Of a stretch of 64,000 bases of DNA, positions 1-9,339 are shown in pieces. Each line of letters begins with the position of its first letter. The stretch's first letter is position 1. The stretch covers positions 186,001-250,000 of the forward strand of contig NZ_JALKAO010000002.1 in assembly GCF_023015985.1 (NCBI RefSeq), written 5' to 3'. The translations under genes and the position numbers were made by a program. Under the pieces are notes generated by a model. That model was not told the origin of the DNA and ran no database searches. It saw only the letters and a list, made by a program, of their open reading frames with translations. Source of the stretch: Marivita sp. S6314 (lineage in GTDB: Bacteria; Pseudomonadota; Alphaproteobacteria; Rhodobacterales; Rhodobacteraceae).

Positions 1-225
1 TTCACCTCTATCGGCGGGCCGATCTACCTGACGGTTGCCGTGGTTCTGAACGTATTGTTCCTGCGGGGCGCGGTGCAGATCTGGAAGCGCGACGAGGATA
101 TGTCGGAAGAGGACAATTTCCTTGTCGAGCGCAAATTCTTCAAACTGTCGTTGCTTTACCTCTTCGCCCATTTCGGTGCGATCCTGGTGGAAGCCGGTTT
201 CGACAAGTTCGGAGTGTGGGCATGA
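1..225 (+). CDS. ctaB: Protoheme IX farnesyltransferase, C-terminal end (partial)
   Basis: The frame is open from the first base and ends at a TGA shared with the next gene. The 74 residues seen hold two hydrophobic segments and the charged loop [12 protein letters not shown], which is typical of the last part of the UbiA-type heme O synthase that adds a farnesyl group to heme B in the inner membrane. Assignment leans on context: ctaG and ctaE follow directly, the usual alphaproteobacterial aa3 oxidase order, in which ctaB sits just before ctaG. The catalytic Asp-rich motifs lie outside the window. Confidence 0.85.
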   Translation, partial: FTSIGGPIYLTVAVVLNVLFLRGAVQIWKRDEDMSEEDNFLVERKFFKLSLLYLFAHFGAILVEAGFDKFGVWA

Positions 226-386
226 GCCTGTCAAAACAACACGAGCTTCACACGCGCCGATACAGCCGCAACGTGGGTGTCGGACTGGTTCTGGTTGGTG
301 TGATCGCAATCGTTTTTGGACTAACCGTCGTGAAAGTCACGCGCGGAGACTATGAACCTGCCTCGACACAAACGGTGACACAATGA
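222..386 (+). CDS. Small single-span membrane protein of the cta operon (CoxF-like)
   Basis: This 54-residue protein starts at an ATG overlapping the ctaB stop by four bases, and its TGA overlaps the ctaG start (ATGA), so it is translationally coupled on both sides. It has a basic N-terminus (HTRRYSRN), one hydrophobic segment at about residues 18-38 and a short polar tail. Small one-span proteins at this place in alphaproteobacterial cta operons are annotated as CoxF or hypothetical oxidase assembly proteins. The molecular role is unknown; the tight coupling is the main reason to believe it is real. Confidence 0.75.
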   Translation: MSLSKQHELHTRRYSRNVGVGLVLVGVIAIVFGLTVVKVTRGDYEPASTQTVTQ

Positions 387-970
387 AGACACTTGATCCG
401 AAGACCAAGACGGCTCTCCAGGGGTTTGGCGTTGTTCTCTTCATGGGGGCGATGGCCTGGGCGTCGGTGCCACTTTATGACTGGTTTTGCCGCGTGACCG
501 GCTATGGCGGCTCTACGAATGTTGCCGAAGCGGGCAGCACGGAAATTCTGGACCGGACCATCAAGGTGCGGTTCGACGCGTCGCTTGAACGCGGCATGCC
601 GTGGGAATTCAAGCCCATGCAGCTTGAGGTGGAACTGCGCCTAGGCGAAGAAGGTCTGGCCTTTTACGAGGCCTACAACCCGACCGACAAGCCGATCGCA
701 GGCTCGGCCAGCTACAATGTCGCGCCGTTTGGCGCGGGGCTCTACTTTTCGAAAATCGCGTGTTTCTGCTTTGAAGAGCAGATCCTGATGCCCGGTGAAC
801 GGGTTGAGATGCCCGTCAGCTTCTTCGTTGATCCTGACATCATCAACGACGCTGACGCAAAACACGCAAAACACATCACCCTGTCTTATACGTTCCACGA
901 GATCGAGATGTCTGAAGAAATGCAGGCCATGCTCGACGTTGACGCATCTGACAGCGGTTCTTTGAACTAA
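383..970 (+). CDS. ctaG: Cytochrome c oxidase assembly protein CtaG/Cox11
   Basis: Membrane-anchored periplasmic copper chaperone that delivers copper to the CuB site of subunit I of the aa3 oxidase. It is 195 residues, normal for the family, with one N-terminal transmembrane helix (about 13-31), a conserved Cys just after it (C36, in YDWFC), and the copper-binding CFCF motif at 127-130. The following beta-rich domain with PVSFFVDP is typical of Cox11. It overlaps the small upstream gene by four bases and ctaE follows 23 bases downstream. Confidence 0.96.
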   Translation: MKTLDPKTKTALQGFGVVLFMGAMAWASVPLYDWFCRVTGYGGSTNVAEAGSTEILDRTIKVRFDASLERGMPWEFKPMQLEVELRLGEEGLAFYEAYNPTDKPIAGSASYNVAPFGAGLYFSKIACFCFEEQILMPGERVEMPVSFFVDPDIINDADAKHAKHITLSYTFHEIEMSEEMQAMLDVDASDSGSLN

Positions 971-993
971 CGCATAGCCACGAGGGACTACAC

Positions 994-1794
994 ATGGCGC
1001 ACGCAAAAGATCATGATTATCACATTCTGAACCCCTCAGTCTGGCCATTTATCGGCGCAGTCGCAGGGTTCGTGATGCTCTTCGGGGCCGTACTTTGGAT
1101 GCACGGCAGTGGCCCGTGGATGTTCCTTATCGGCTTGGTTGGCGTTCTTTACGTCATGTTCGGCTGGTGGGCAGACGTTGTCACGGAAAGCCACGTTGGC
1201 GATCACACGCCGGTGGTGCGGATCGGTCTGAAATACGGGTTCATCCTGTTCATCATGTCCGAAGTGATGTTCTTTGCCGCGTGGTTCTGGAGCTTCTTCA
1301 AGCACGCGATGTACCCGATGGGCCCCGACAGCCCGGCGATTGACGGTGTCTGGCCTCCGGCAGGTATCGAGACGTTCGATCCGTGGCACCTGCCCCTGAT
1401 CAACACGCTGATCCTGCTGTGCTCGGGTGCGGCCGCCACATGGGCCCACCACGCGCTGGTCCATGAGGACAATCGCGAAGACATGAAGTGGGGCCTGATC
1501 ATCGCGATTGGTCTGGGTGTGATCTTCACAGGCCTGCAGGCTTATGAATACACGCATGCGGGCTTTGGCTTTGCTGGCAACATTTATGGCGCCAACTTCT
1601 TCATGGCGACCGGTTTCCACGGCGCGCACGTGATCATCGGCACGATCTTCCTGTTTGTCTGCTACCTGCGCCTGCGTCGTGGGCACTTTACCCAGGACAA
1701 GCATATCGGGTTCGAAGCGGCTGCGTGGTACTGGCACTTTGTTGACGTGGTCTGGCTGTTCCTGTTCGCCGCGATCTATGTCTGGGGTCAGTAA
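994..1794 (+). CDS. ctaE: Cytochrome c oxidase subunit III
   Basis: 266 residues with seven hydrophobic segments, the standard bacterial length. Family landmarks include the buried Glu at 90 in the [11 protein letters not shown] stretch, FHGAHVIIG at 208-216 and the C-terminal [12 protein letters not shown] block. Subunit III is a core membrane subunit of the aa3-type oxidase that stabilises subunit I and its proton uptake. It is the last gene of the oxidase operon here; a strong GC hairpin lies about 50 bases after the stop. Confidence 0.97.
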   Translation: MAHAKDHDYHILNPSVWPFIGAVAGFVMLFGAVLWMHGSGPWMFLIGLVGVLYVMFGWWADVVTESHVGDHTPVVRIGLKYGFILFIMSEVMFFAAWFWSFFKHAMYPMGPDSPAIDGVWPPAGIETFDPWHLPLINTLILLCSGAAATWAHHALVHEDNREDMKWGLIIAIGLGVIFTGLQAYEYTHAGFGFAGNIYGANFFMATGFHGAHVIIGTIFLFVCYLRLRRGHFTQDKHIGFEAAAWYWHFVDVVWLFLFAAIYVWGQ

Positions 1795-1845
1795 GACCGG
1801 CACGTCGGTTCCGGCTTGAACCGGGCCGACCACCAAGGATAAAGC

Positions 1846-1873
1846 AAGGCGCGCCCCACCGGCGCGCCTTTGT
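1846..1873 (+). terminator. Hairpin after the cytochrome oxidase operon
   Basis: Ten-base arms AAGGCGCGCC (1846-1855) and GGCGCGCCTT (1861-1870) pair perfectly around a five-base loop, followed by only a short T-run. It is well placed to end the cta transcript, 19 bases before the next start codon. Confidence 0.7.
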
Positions 1874-1891
1874 CATGTACCGGAGCCCGAA

Positions 1892-2587
1892 TTGTCCCGA
1901 CATATCGTCCCATTGCTGTTTGGTCTGATCGGGACCGCGATCCTGCTGTGGCTGGGCACATGGCAGATGCAGCGGCTTGAGTGGAAGCGCGGTGTTCTGG
2001 CCGAGATTGAAGAGCGTATCAGCGGTCCGTTCGAAGCGATCCCACCCCTGTCTGTGGTGATGCCTGACCGGGACCGCTACCAGCCCGTCGCGCTGATCGG
2101 AGAGATCGGTTCAGAGGAAGCGCTGGTGTTGGTGTCGCAAAAACGGATCGGCGCGGGATACCGCGTGATCTCGCCCTACACGCTGAATGACGGGCGGCGC
2201 GTCCTGTTGGACCGGGGCTTTATCCCCGTGGACCAGCGCGACGCCGACCGTACGCGGCTGGGCGAGACGGTGGAGGTGCAGGGCAATCTGCACTGGCCGG
2301 ATGACCGCAACAGTTCGACACCCGAGAATGACATCGCGGGCAACACATGGTTTGCGCGGGACATCGACCAGATGTCAGAGGTGCTGGGCACAGAACCGGT
2401 GTTGGTGATTGCCCGCAACATGTCGCCACCTGATCCCGGTGTGACGCCCCTGCCGGTGGACACCAGCGGGATTCCAAACGATCACCTGCAATACGCGATT
2501 ACGTGGTTTTCGCTCGCCTTTATCTGGGTGGTGATGACGGGCACGTTTATCTGGCGGCAACGCAAAGGCAAGGAAGGCACGGCCTGA
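1892..2587 (+). CDS. SURF1 family protein, cytochrome oxidase assembly
   Basis: 231 residues with two transmembrane helices (about 5-22 and 203-222) flanking a periplasmic domain, the SURF1 layout. The N-terminal signature LGTWQMQRLEWK and the internal RVLLDRGFIP are typical. SURF1 helps insert heme A and copper into oxidase subunit I, fitting its place behind ctaE. The start is a TTG with CGGAG about seven bases upstream; no in-frame ATG fits. The stop overlaps thrC by one base (TGATG). Confidence 0.93.
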   Translation: MSRHIVPLLFGLIGTAILLWLGTWQMQRLEWKRGVLAEIEERISGPFEAIPPLSVVMPDRDRYQPVALIGEIGSEEALVLVSQKRIGAGYRVISPYTLNDGRRVLLDRGFIPVDQRDADRTRLGETVEVQGNLHWPDDRNSSTPENDIAGNTWFARDIDQMSEVLGTEPVLVIARNMSPPDPGVTPLPVDTSGIPNDHLQYAITWFSLAFIWVVMTGTFIWRQRKGKEGTA

Positions 2588-3975
2588 TGCAATACATCTC
2601 GACCCGCGGCAAAGCCCCGGCGCTTGGATTTGAAGACACGATGCTGTCGGGCCTCGCCCGCGATGGGGGCCTCTATGTGCCCGAAACGATCCCGACGCTG
2701 TCTGCCGACGACATCCGCGCGATGCACGGCCTGCCCTATGAGGACATCGCCTACCGCGTCATGCGCCCGTTTGTGGGTGACGCATTCACCGATGAGGTGT
2801 TCGCGGACCTGATCGCCAAGGCCTATGCCACGTTCGGCCACGACGCCCGCGCGCCTTTGGTGCAACTGGGATCGGGGCATTTCCTGCTGGAGCTGTTCCA
2901 CGGGCCGACGCTGGCCTTCAAAGACTTTGCGATGCAGCTGATCGGTCAGATGTTTCAGGAGGCGCTTTCGCGCTCTGGCAAGCGTGTGACCATCGTCGGG
3001 GCGACGTCGGGCGATACAGGCTCTGCCGCGATTGAAGCATTCCGGGGTCTGGACGCGGTGGATGTGTTCATTCTTTACCCGCATGGCCGCGTGTCTGAAG
3101 TGCAGCGCCGCCAGATGACCACGCCGACCGAATCCAACGTGCACGCGTTGGCGCTTGAGGGCGACTTTGACGATTGTCAGGCGCGGCTCAAGGACATGTT
3201 CAACGATTTCGACTTCCGCGATGGGGTCAAATTGGCGGGTGTGAACTCGATCAACTGGGGCCGCGTTCTCGCGCAGGTGGTTTACTACTTCTCGTCTGCC
3301 GTGTCTTTGGGTGCCCCGGATCGCAAAGTCAGCTTCACGGTGCCGACCGGAAATTTCGGGGACATCTTCGCAGGCTATATCGCCAAGCGCATGGGCCTGC
3401 CGATTGACCGGCTGGTGGTAGCAACGAACCAGAACGACATCCTGCACCGCTGCCTGAGCACGGGCGGCTATGTGACCGACAGCGTCACCCCGTCGATCAG
3501 CCCGTCGATGGACATTCAGGTGTCGTCGAACTTTGAACGCGCCTTGTTCGATGCCTATGACCGCGATGGCAATGCGGTGGCGCAACTGATGGGTGAACTC
3601 AAAGCAGGTGGCTTCCACGTCAGCCAAGGCGCGATGCAGGTGCTGCGCGAACACTATGACAGCGGGCGCGTGTCCGAGGAGGAAACACTTGCGATGATCA
3701 CACATGCCAACGCGCATATGGGCGAGTTGCTTTGCCCACATTCGGCGATCGGTGTGCAGGTTGCGGAAAAGTTGAAGGACCCGAGCGTGCCGATGATCAC
3801 CCTCGCCACCGCGCATCCCGCCAAATTCCCCGACGCGGTTGAAAAGGCCAGCGGCATCCGCCCGCCCCTGCCCGAGCGGATGGCGGACCTGTTTGACCGT
3901 GACGAACGGCTGACGCGGGTGCCCAACGACCTTGCCCAACTTGAAACGCTTATCAAAGATCGGATCGCCTCTTGA
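2587..3975 (+). CDS. thrC: Threonine synthase
   Basis: Converts O-phosphohomoserine to threonine with PLP, the last step of threonine synthesis, in the cytosol. 462 residues. The N-terminus (TRGKAPALGFEDTML) is typical of the long ThrC class, the PLP lysine is K112 in LAFKDFA, and the phosphate-binding GATSGDTG is at 137-144. The ATG overlapping the SURF1 stop is chosen over an in-frame start upstream because it begins exactly at the family's conserved N-terminus. The stop overlaps the next gene by four bases. Confidence 0.97.
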   Translation: MQYISTRGKAPALGFEDTMLSGLARDGGLYVPETIPTLSADDIRAMHGLPYEDIAYRVMRPFVGDAFTDEVFADLIAKAYATFGHDARAPLVQLGSGHFLLELFHGPTLAFKDFAMQLIGQMFQEALSRSGKRVTIVGATSGDTGSAAIEAFRGLDAVDVFILYPHGRVSEVQRRQMTTPTESNVHALALEGDFDDCQARLKDMFNDFDFRDGVKLAGVNSINWGRVLAQVVYYFSSAVSLGAPDRKVSFTVPTGNFGDIFAGYIAKRMGLPIDRLVVATNQNDILHRCLSTGGYVTDSVTPSISPSMDIQVSSNFERALFDAYDRDGNAVAQLMGELKAGGFHVSQGAMQVLREHYDSGRVSEEETLAMITHANAHMGELLCPHSAIGVQVAEKLKDPSVPMITLATAHPAKFPDAVEKASGIRPPLPERMADLFDRDERLTRVPNDLAQLETLIKDRIAS

Positions 3976-5234
3976 CCGTCCAGACCGCCACGCTTTCAAA
4001 CGGCTTTCGCATCGTCACCGAGCATATGCCCGGTCTGGAAAGCGCCGCTATCGGGATCTGGGTGACCGCAGGCGGGCGGCACGAGCGCCCCGAGCAGAAC
4101 GGCATCGCGCATTTCCTGGAGCATATGGCGTTCAAAGGGACCGAGACGCGCAGCGCGTTGCAGATCGCCGAGGCGATTGAGGATGTGGGCGGGTATATCA
4201 ACGCCTACACGTCGCGCGAGGTCACAGCCTATTACGCGCGTGTGCTGCGCAGCGATACCGGGCTGGCGCTGGATGTGATCGCGGACATTTTGCGTAACCC
4301 TGTGTTTGACCCCAAAGAGATCGAGGTGGAACGCCACGTGATCCTGCAGGAAATCGGGCAAGCGCTGGATACCCCGGACGACGTGATCTTTGACTGGCTG
4401 CAAGAGCGCGCCTATCCCGATCAGGCGCTTGGCCGCACCATCCTTGGCGAGACCGACCGCGTATCGCGCTTTTCCGAAGCCGACCTTCGGACCTTTGTGG
4501 CCGAGCATTACGGCCCCGATCAGATGATCCTGTCAGCGGCCGGTGCGGTTGATCACGAGGCGGTTGTGCGGCAGGCCGAAGCATTGTTTGCCGATATGCC
4601 CAACCGCCCTGCGCTTTCCGCCGACAGTGCGCAGTTTGAAGGCGGCGAAAGCCGTCAGGTCAAGGATCTGGAACAGGCCCATATCGCGCTGGCGTTTGAA
4701 TCGCCGGGATACCGCGATCCGGCGTTTTATGCCGCACAGGTCTATTCGGTGGCACTTGGCGGCGGCATGTCGAGCCGTCTGTTCCAGGAAATCCGCGAAA
4801 AGCGCGGGCTCTGTTACACCATATTTGCCCAGACCGGCGCCTATAGCGACACAGGCATGACAACGATTTATGCCGGGACCAGCGGGGACGAGATCCACGA
4901 TCTTGCGCATCTGACCGTTGACGAGATGAAACGCGCCGCAGACGACATGTCCCCTGCCGAGGTGGCGCGGGCGCGGGCGCAGATGAAGGCGGGCTTGCTG
5001 ATGGGGCTGGAAAGCCCGTCGTCGCGCTGTGAACGGCTGGCGCGTATGACCCAGATCTGGGGCGAGGTTCCGGCGCTGGAAGACACCGTGTCGCGCATCG
5101 ACAGCGTGACCACCGGGGACGTGCGGGCGTTTGCCGATCATCTGGTGCGCGAAGCCCCGGCTGCACTGGCGCTTTATGGCCCTGTGGACGCCGCACCGGA
5201 TCTGGACGCTTTGCATCAACGTCGCGTGGCCTGA
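3972..5234 (+). CDS. M16 family zinc peptidase (mitochondrial-processing-peptidase-like)
   Basis: 420 residues, typical of the single-unit bacterial M16B peptidases related to mitochondrial processing peptidase beta. The inverted zinc motif HFLEH is at 47-51, and the third ligand is E127 in VILQEI, about 76 residues on as expected. A second M16 half carries LGGGMSSRLFQEIREKRGL. The start is a TTG overlapping the thrC stop. It probably degrades peptides in the cytosol; its target is unknown. thrC next to this peptidase and a GNAT gene is common in Rhodobacterales. Confidence 0.93.
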   Translation: MTVQTATLSNGFRIVTEHMPGLESAAIGIWVTAGGRHERPEQNGIAHFLEHMAFKGTETRSALQIAEAIEDVGGYINAYTSREVTAYYARVLRSDTGLALDVIADILRNPVFDPKEIEVERHVILQEIGQALDTPDDVIFDWLQERAYPDQALGRTILGETDRVSRFSEADLRTFVAEHYGPDQMILSAAGAVDHEAVVRQAEALFADMPNRPALSADSAQFEGGESRQVKDLEQAHIALAFESPGYRDPAFYAAQVYSVALGGGMSSRLFQEIREKRGLCYTIFAQTGAYSDTGMTTIYAGTSGDEIHDLAHLTVDEMKRAADDMSPAEVARARAQMKAGLLMGLESPSSRCERLARMTQIWGEVPALEDTVSRIDSVTTGDVRAFADHLVREAPAALALYGPVDAAPDLDALHQRRVA

Positions 5235-5818
5235 TGCTCGGACTGCGGCGCAAACTCCGGCTGGATACAGAGCGGATGGTGCTGCGGCCACCGATGCACA
5301 GCGATTTCAATCCGTGGAGTGCCCTGCGGCGCGACAGCGAGGCCTTTCTGGCCAAGTGGGAACCCAGCTGGGCCGAAGACCATCTGAGCCGGAGAGCTTT
5401 TACCAACCGGGTGTATTGGGCCAATCGCGCAATTTCGAGCGGGACGGCGGTGCCGTTGTTCCTGTTGCGGCGCGAGGACAATATGCTTCTGGGCGCGATC
5501 ACGCTGGACAATATCCGGCGTGGTCCGGCACAGGCGGGCACGCTGGGCTACTGGATTGGCGAGCCCTTCGCGCGCGAAGGGTATATGCGCGAAGCCATCG
5601 AGGCGGTGGTGCATTATGCCTTTGATCGCCTGGATCTGAGCCGGATCGAGGCCGCCTGTCTGCCGGAAAACCAGGCCTCGCGCGGGTTGCTGGAAAAATC
5701 CGGGTTCAAATACGAAGGTGTGGCGCAAAGCTATCTGCAGATCGACGGACGCTGGCGCACGCATGTCCTTTACGCGCAACTGCGGCTGGACCGGCGCGGA
5801 CGGACGGATGCCGGGTAA
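5234..5818 (+). CDS. GNAT family N-acetyltransferase (RimJ-like)
   Basis: 194 residues starting at an ATG that overlaps the peptidase stop by one base (TGATG). The fold is recognisable from LGYWIGEPFAREGYMREAI, the acetyl-CoA binding loop of the RimJ/RimL subgroup, and from the C-terminal NQASRGLLEKSGFKYEG. Members acetylate protein N-termini or small amines; the substrate cannot be told from the sequence. It is the last gene of the coupled run and is followed by two tandem hairpins. Confidence 0.88.
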   Translation: MLGLRRKLRLDTERMVLRPPMHSDFNPWSALRRDSEAFLAKWEPSWAEDHLSRRAFTNRVYWANRAISSGTAVPLFLLRREDNMLLGAITLDNIRRGPAQAGTLGYWIGEPFAREGYMREAIEAVVHYAFDRLDLSRIEAACLPENQASRGLLEKSGFKYEGVAQSYLQIDGRWRTHVLYAQLRLDRRGRTDAG

Positions 5819-5862
5819 AAGGCCGTTCGAACGGCCTTGATCAAGCCTCTTCAAAGAGGCTT
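5819..5862 (+). terminator. Two tandem hairpins after the GNAT gene
   Basis: The first is a perfect palindrome, AAGGCCGTTC/GAACGGCCTT at 5819-5838. The second has arms AAGCCTCTT (5843-5851) and AAGAGGCTT (5854-5862). Neither has a clear T-tract. They lie just after the last gene of the run and before a new gene with its own strong ribosome site. Confidence 0.6.
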
Positions 5863-5907
5863 GCACCGTCCCGGCGCTGAGCTACCTTTTCGGCAGGAGG
5901 TATTGCG

Positions 5908-6750
5908 ATGAGATTGGCCCAGCTGCTGTTCACACTTTGCCTGACTTGCGTTGCCGGAGCCGCAATGGCCCAATCCGAGACGCGCCGGGCAAGCCACTGC
6001 CTTGCCATCGCTGACGCCACTCCCGGTGCCGCCTATATCCATAAAGCGTCCTGGACCGAACCGGTGCCCGAGTTCAGCGTCCGTCTTCACTATGTCGCGC
6101 ATGCAACCTTTCTGTTGCAGACACCGGGCGGCTTGAACGTTGCCACGGATTTCACCGGGTTCCTGGGCAACACGCAGATGATCCCGGATGTCGTGACCAT
6201 GAACCACGCGCACGAGACCCATTGGACCGCCTATCCCGATCCGGCCATCAAGCATGTTCTGCCCGGCTGGGGGCCGTTCGGGGAAGGGATTGAGCATCAC
6301 CTTGACCTGGGCGAGATGCTTGTGCGCAACGTCTCGACCGATATCCGGTCGCGCATGGGCGGGACCGAGGAAAACGGCAATTCGATCTTTATCTTCGAAG
6401 TTGAAGGCCTGTGTATCGGCCATCTGGGCCACCTGCATCACGAACCCAATGAACAGCAATACGCCGCGATCGGGCGGCTGGATGTGGTCATGGTGCCGGT
6501 GGACGGCGGCTATACCCTGCCCCGCGAGGTGATGGTGCGGATCGTGGAGCGGCTCAAGTCCAGCGTTGTGATCCCGATGCACTGGTTTTCGGGGTTTGCG
6601 CTCGATGCCTTTCTGGAACAGGTGCAGGACAGTTTCATCATCGACCGCCGCGACAGCGCGTTCCTGGAGCTGTCATTGCGGGATTTGCCGTCGCGGCCTA
6701 CGGTGGTGGTTCTGCAGCCGCAATGGCTGAGAGATGCCCAAGACCCTTGA
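5908..6750 (+). CDS. Exported metallo-beta-lactamase-fold hydrolase
   Basis: 280 residues with a signal peptide (cleavage likely after AMA, near residue 21) and a strong ribosome site (AGGAGG). The domain resembles UlaG-like MBL proteins: HATFLLQTPGG near 65, the metal motif HAHETH at 100-105 in place of HxHxDH, then GHLGHLHH and a late HWFSGF. It is probably a periplasmic metal-dependent hydrolase; the substrate is unknown. The stop lies 14 bases before the next gene. Confidence 0.8.
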   Translation: MRLAQLLFTLCLTCVAGAAMAQSETRRASHCLAIADATPGAAYIHKASWTEPVPEFSVRLHYVAHATFLLQTPGGLNVATDFTGFLGNTQMIPDVVTMNHAHETHWTAYPDPAIKHVLPGWGPFGEGIEHHLDLGEMLVRNVSTDIRSRMGGTEENGNSIFIFEVEGLCIGHLGHLHHEPNEQQYAAIGRLDVVMVPVDGGYTLPREVMVRIVERLKSSVVIPMHWFSGFALDAFLEQVQDSFIIDRRDSAFLELSLRDLPSRPTVVVLQPQWLRDAQDP

Positions 6751-6764
6751 TCCGGAGACGATTC

Positions 6765-8186
6765 ATGCCGCGCGATTCTGCTGACAGTTCTTTCATCGAC
6801 ACGCTGTCTCAGCATTTTACAGCCGATATGTTTGCACCGGCTGAGCAATCCTACCTTGAAGAACCGCGTGGCCGCTGGCAGGGCGCTGGCGGATTTGTTG
6901 CGCGCCCGCGCACAACGCAAGAGGTTGCCGCCTTGGTCAAAGCCTGTGGCGACGCAGGGATTGGTATTGTGCCCTATGGGGGTGGCACCGGGCTTGTCGG
7001 CGGCCAGATCGCACCGGACAGCGATGCCAAGACGCCGCTGATCCTGTCGCTGGAGCGCATGACGAACATCCGCGCGGTCTATCCGCAAGAGAACGTTCTG
7101 ATCGCCGATGCCGGGGTCATCCTGGCCAATATCCAGTCAGCGGCGGCAGAGCAGGATCGGTTGTTCCCCTTGTCGCTGGCCTCTGAAGGGTCGGCCCGGA
7201 TTGGCGGGTTGCTGAGCACAAATGCCGGAGGGGTGAACGTGCTGCGCTACGGAAATGCGCGTGACCTGTGTCTGGGGCTGGAAGCGGTGATGCCGGATGG
7301 ATCGATCTGGCATGGGCTTAAGCGTCTGCGCAAAGACAACACCGGCTACGATCTGCGCAATCTTCTGGTTGGGGCAGAGGGCACCTTGGGGATCATCACC
7401 GCCGCGGCGCTCAAGCTTTTTCCGAAACCGGCAAGCCAGGGCACCGCGTTTTTTGCCATCCGCGACGCCACTGCCGCGCTTGAGCTGTTGTCCCTGGCGC
7501 GCGCGCAGTTGGGAGAGAGCGTCAGTGGCTTTGAGTTGATACATAAGACGGGCCTCGACTTTCTGACCGAGCAACTGCCGGACATCCGGCAACCGTTTTC
7601 CGGGCAGCCGCCAGAATGGATGGTGTTGATTGATATCGGGCTGCCGCGCGGACTTGATCCGCAGGCGGCACTTGAAGACCTGTTCATGAGCGCAGAAGCC
7701 GAGGGCATTTCCAACGATGCCGTGATCGCGCAATCCGAAGCGCAACGGACCGAATTCTGGTCGGTACGGGAACACATCCCCGAGGCCAACCGCCGGATCG
7801 GATCGGTCTCAAGCCATGATGTGTCTGTGCCGCTGGGCGAATTGCCGGTGTTTATTTCCCGTGTCGGACAGGCGATTTCCGAAATCGGGGCGTTCCGGGT
7901 GAATTGCTTTGGCCATGTGGGCGATGGCAACCTGCACTATAATGTCTTTCCGCCGCCCGGACAGTCGCGCAATGACTTTCTTGAGGAACGCGACCGGATC
8001 AAACGGGTGGTGCATGACATCACACATGATCTTGGCGGATCGATCAGTGCCGAACACGGCATTGGCCGCCTGAAGAAAGCCGATTTGGCCCGCTATGGCG
8101 ATCCGGTCAAACTGGCAAGCATGCGGGCCATCAAGGACGCGCTGGATCCCAAGGGCATCATGAACCCCGGTGCCGTGCTACCGTGA
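6765..8186 (+). CDS. FAD-linked oxidase (D-2-hydroxyacid dehydrogenase / GlcD-like)
   Basis: 473 residues of the vanillyl-alcohol-oxidase superfamily. The N-terminal FAD-binding half has VPYGGGTGLVGGQ and the C-terminal half has HVGDGNLHYN and EHGIGR, as in D-lactate, glycolate and D-2-hydroxyglutarate dehydrogenases. It oxidises a 2-hydroxyacid and passes electrons to an acceptor; which acid is not visible. The ATG at 6765 is preferred over an in-frame one 42 bases upstream because GGAG lies at the right distance and the upstream choice would overlap the previous gene. The end overlaps the convergent transglycosylase by nine bases. Confidence 0.88.
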   Translation: MPRDSADSSFIDTLSQHFTADMFAPAEQSYLEEPRGRWQGAGGFVARPRTTQEVAALVKACGDAGIGIVPYGGGTGLVGGQIAPDSDAKTPLILSLERMTNIRAVYPQENVLIADAGVILANIQSAAAEQDRLFPLSLASEGSARIGGLLSTNAGGVNVLRYGNARDLCLGLEAVMPDGSIWHGLKRLRKDNTGYDLRNLLVGAEGTLGIITAAALKLFPKPASQGTAFFAIRDATAALELLSLARAQLGESVSGFELIHKTGLDFLTEQLPDIRQPFSGQPPEWMVLIDIGLPRGLDPQAALEDLFMSAEAEGISNDAVIAQSEAQRTEFWSVREHIPEANRRIGSVSSHDVSVPLGELPVFISRVGQAISEIGAFRVNCFGHVGDGNLHYNVFPPPGQSRNDFLEERDRIKRVVHDITHDLGGSISAEHGIGRLKKADLARYGDPVKLASMRAIKDALDPKGIMNPGAVLP

Positions 8187-8987
8187 TGCGACGCGGAACA
8201 CACAGCCATCGGTGACAAGCTGTGGCGGCGTCAGGCACAGGCCCTTGGCGGTCTGGAACGCCGCCAGCACCTTGGGCACGTAAGCGCGCGTTTCGGCATA
8301 GTCGGGAACCCCGTTGTTGCGCAGCACGGCGTTTTCCCCGGCATTGTACCCGGCCAGCACAAGAATGACGTCGTTGTCGAACGTCTCCATCAGGAAATCG
8401 AGGAAGGCCACGCCGCCCTTGATGTTCTGCGCAGGGGACAGGCGGTCCTGAACGCCAAAGCGTTCGGCGGTGGCGGGCATGAGCTGCATCAGCCCTTGCG
8501 CCCCGGCAGAGCTTTGGGCGTCCTGCCGACCCGACGATTCAACCGCGATGACGGCAAGCGCCAATGCTGGGGATACACGCGTGCCCACGGTGGTCATCAG
8601 GATCTCGCGCCCATGTTGTTCGGCGATGTTCTGCAGGTCCTGCAAACGTGGGGCAGCAACGCCTTGCCCTGCCGGTGGATTGGACAGACGCACTAAGGCG
8701 GGCCCCAAACGCCCCGGGCCCTTGGCATCAAGAGATGGGGAAATGTCGCCCCAGAACCACGAATAGGTGTCGCCACCACCGGCCCGCGGTTGCGCGGCCG
8801 GGGTTGCGGGTGCTGCAGCCACGCGAGGCGCTTGCGGGGCGATTTGGACGGTGATGCGTTTCTTGGCTCCCGATGACGGTGGCTTGACGCGTTTGGCGGA
8901 AAATTCGGGAAATGGGGCCGGTTCTGCATATGCGCCGGTCGTACAGAACGACATGGCACAGACCGCCATGATCAAAAATCGATTCAT
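8178..8987 (-). CDS. Lytic transglycosylase, SLT domain
   Basis: 269 residues: a signal peptide (cleavage near AYA at 21), a Pro/Ala-rich linker to about 115, then a Slt70-type catalytic domain with E150 in VESSGR, GLMQLMP at 165-171 and AGYNAGENAV. It cleaves peptidoglycan in the periplasm with formation of anhydromuramic ends. The start at 8987 gives a clean signal peptide, so the longer in-frame form is rejected. It is divergent from the Tad pilus locus; enzymes of this kind can open the wall for envelope-spanning machines, but that link is only positional. Confidence 0.92.
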   Translation of the reverse strand: MNRFLIMAVCAMSFCTTGAYAEPAPFPEFSAKRVKPPSSGAKKRITVQIAPQAPRVAAAPATPAAQPRAGGGDTYSWFWGDISPSLDAKGPGRLGPALVRLSNPPAGQGVAAPRLQDLQNIAEQHGREILMTTVGTRVSPALALAVIAVESSGRQDAQSSAGAQGLMQLMPATAERFGVQDRLSPAQNIKGGVAFLDFLMETFDNDVILVLAGYNAGENAVLRNNGVPDYAETRAYVPKVLAAFQTAKGLCLTPPQLVTDGCVFRVASR

Positions 8988-9339
8988 TGTCAGGTTCCTG
9001 CTCGATACCCGTTTTTCCGAATTATCGCACAATCTGCACGTCAAAGCCATTTCGTTTCTATTCCGGCTTCAATGCAATTCGCGAAACCCCCGAAAAAAGC
9101 CGGTATTAATGAAAAGTTAGCTTAATTGATTTTTTTTAAGCGTTTTAAAACAATGTGTTGGGCGAAAATAGGTCGCTTTTTTCGCAGGCTGCAAAATCGG
9201 ACCAATCGCGTCAAACTGCTGCCCCAATCCAAGGTCAAAAACTACTCATCCAAGACGGGATGGAGCGAAAGAGAGAGCGCTCAACACAAAGTTCCGGACT
9301 TGGCCAACGTGAGCAAAACTAGGACTAATGGAGACTAAC
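8988..9339. promoter_or_regulatory. AT-rich divergent control region before the pilin genes
   Basis: This 352-base gap between the divergent transglycosylase and first pilin genes contains a stretch at about 9036-9160 far richer in A+T than its surroundings. Within it lie the inverted repeat GCTTAA (9120-9125) / TTAAGC (9136-9141) with a ten-base spacer, and the perfect palindrome GTTTTAAAAC at 9142-9151. These are plausible binding sites for a regulator or a nucleoid protein; no confident -35/-10 pair was found. A 70-codon open frame here has no ribosome site and is not called. Confidence 0.45.

Noticed and set aside
2482-3999. Long minus-strand open frame of about 505 codons opposite thrC
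   Set aside because: It lies wholly against a well-supported gene, has a low-complexity Arg/His-rich translation, and is the usual GC-rich mirror frame.
9126-9338. Possible 70-residue protein in the pilin control region
   Set aside because: No ribosome site, no hydrophobic or known pattern; it starts inside the AT-rich patch.
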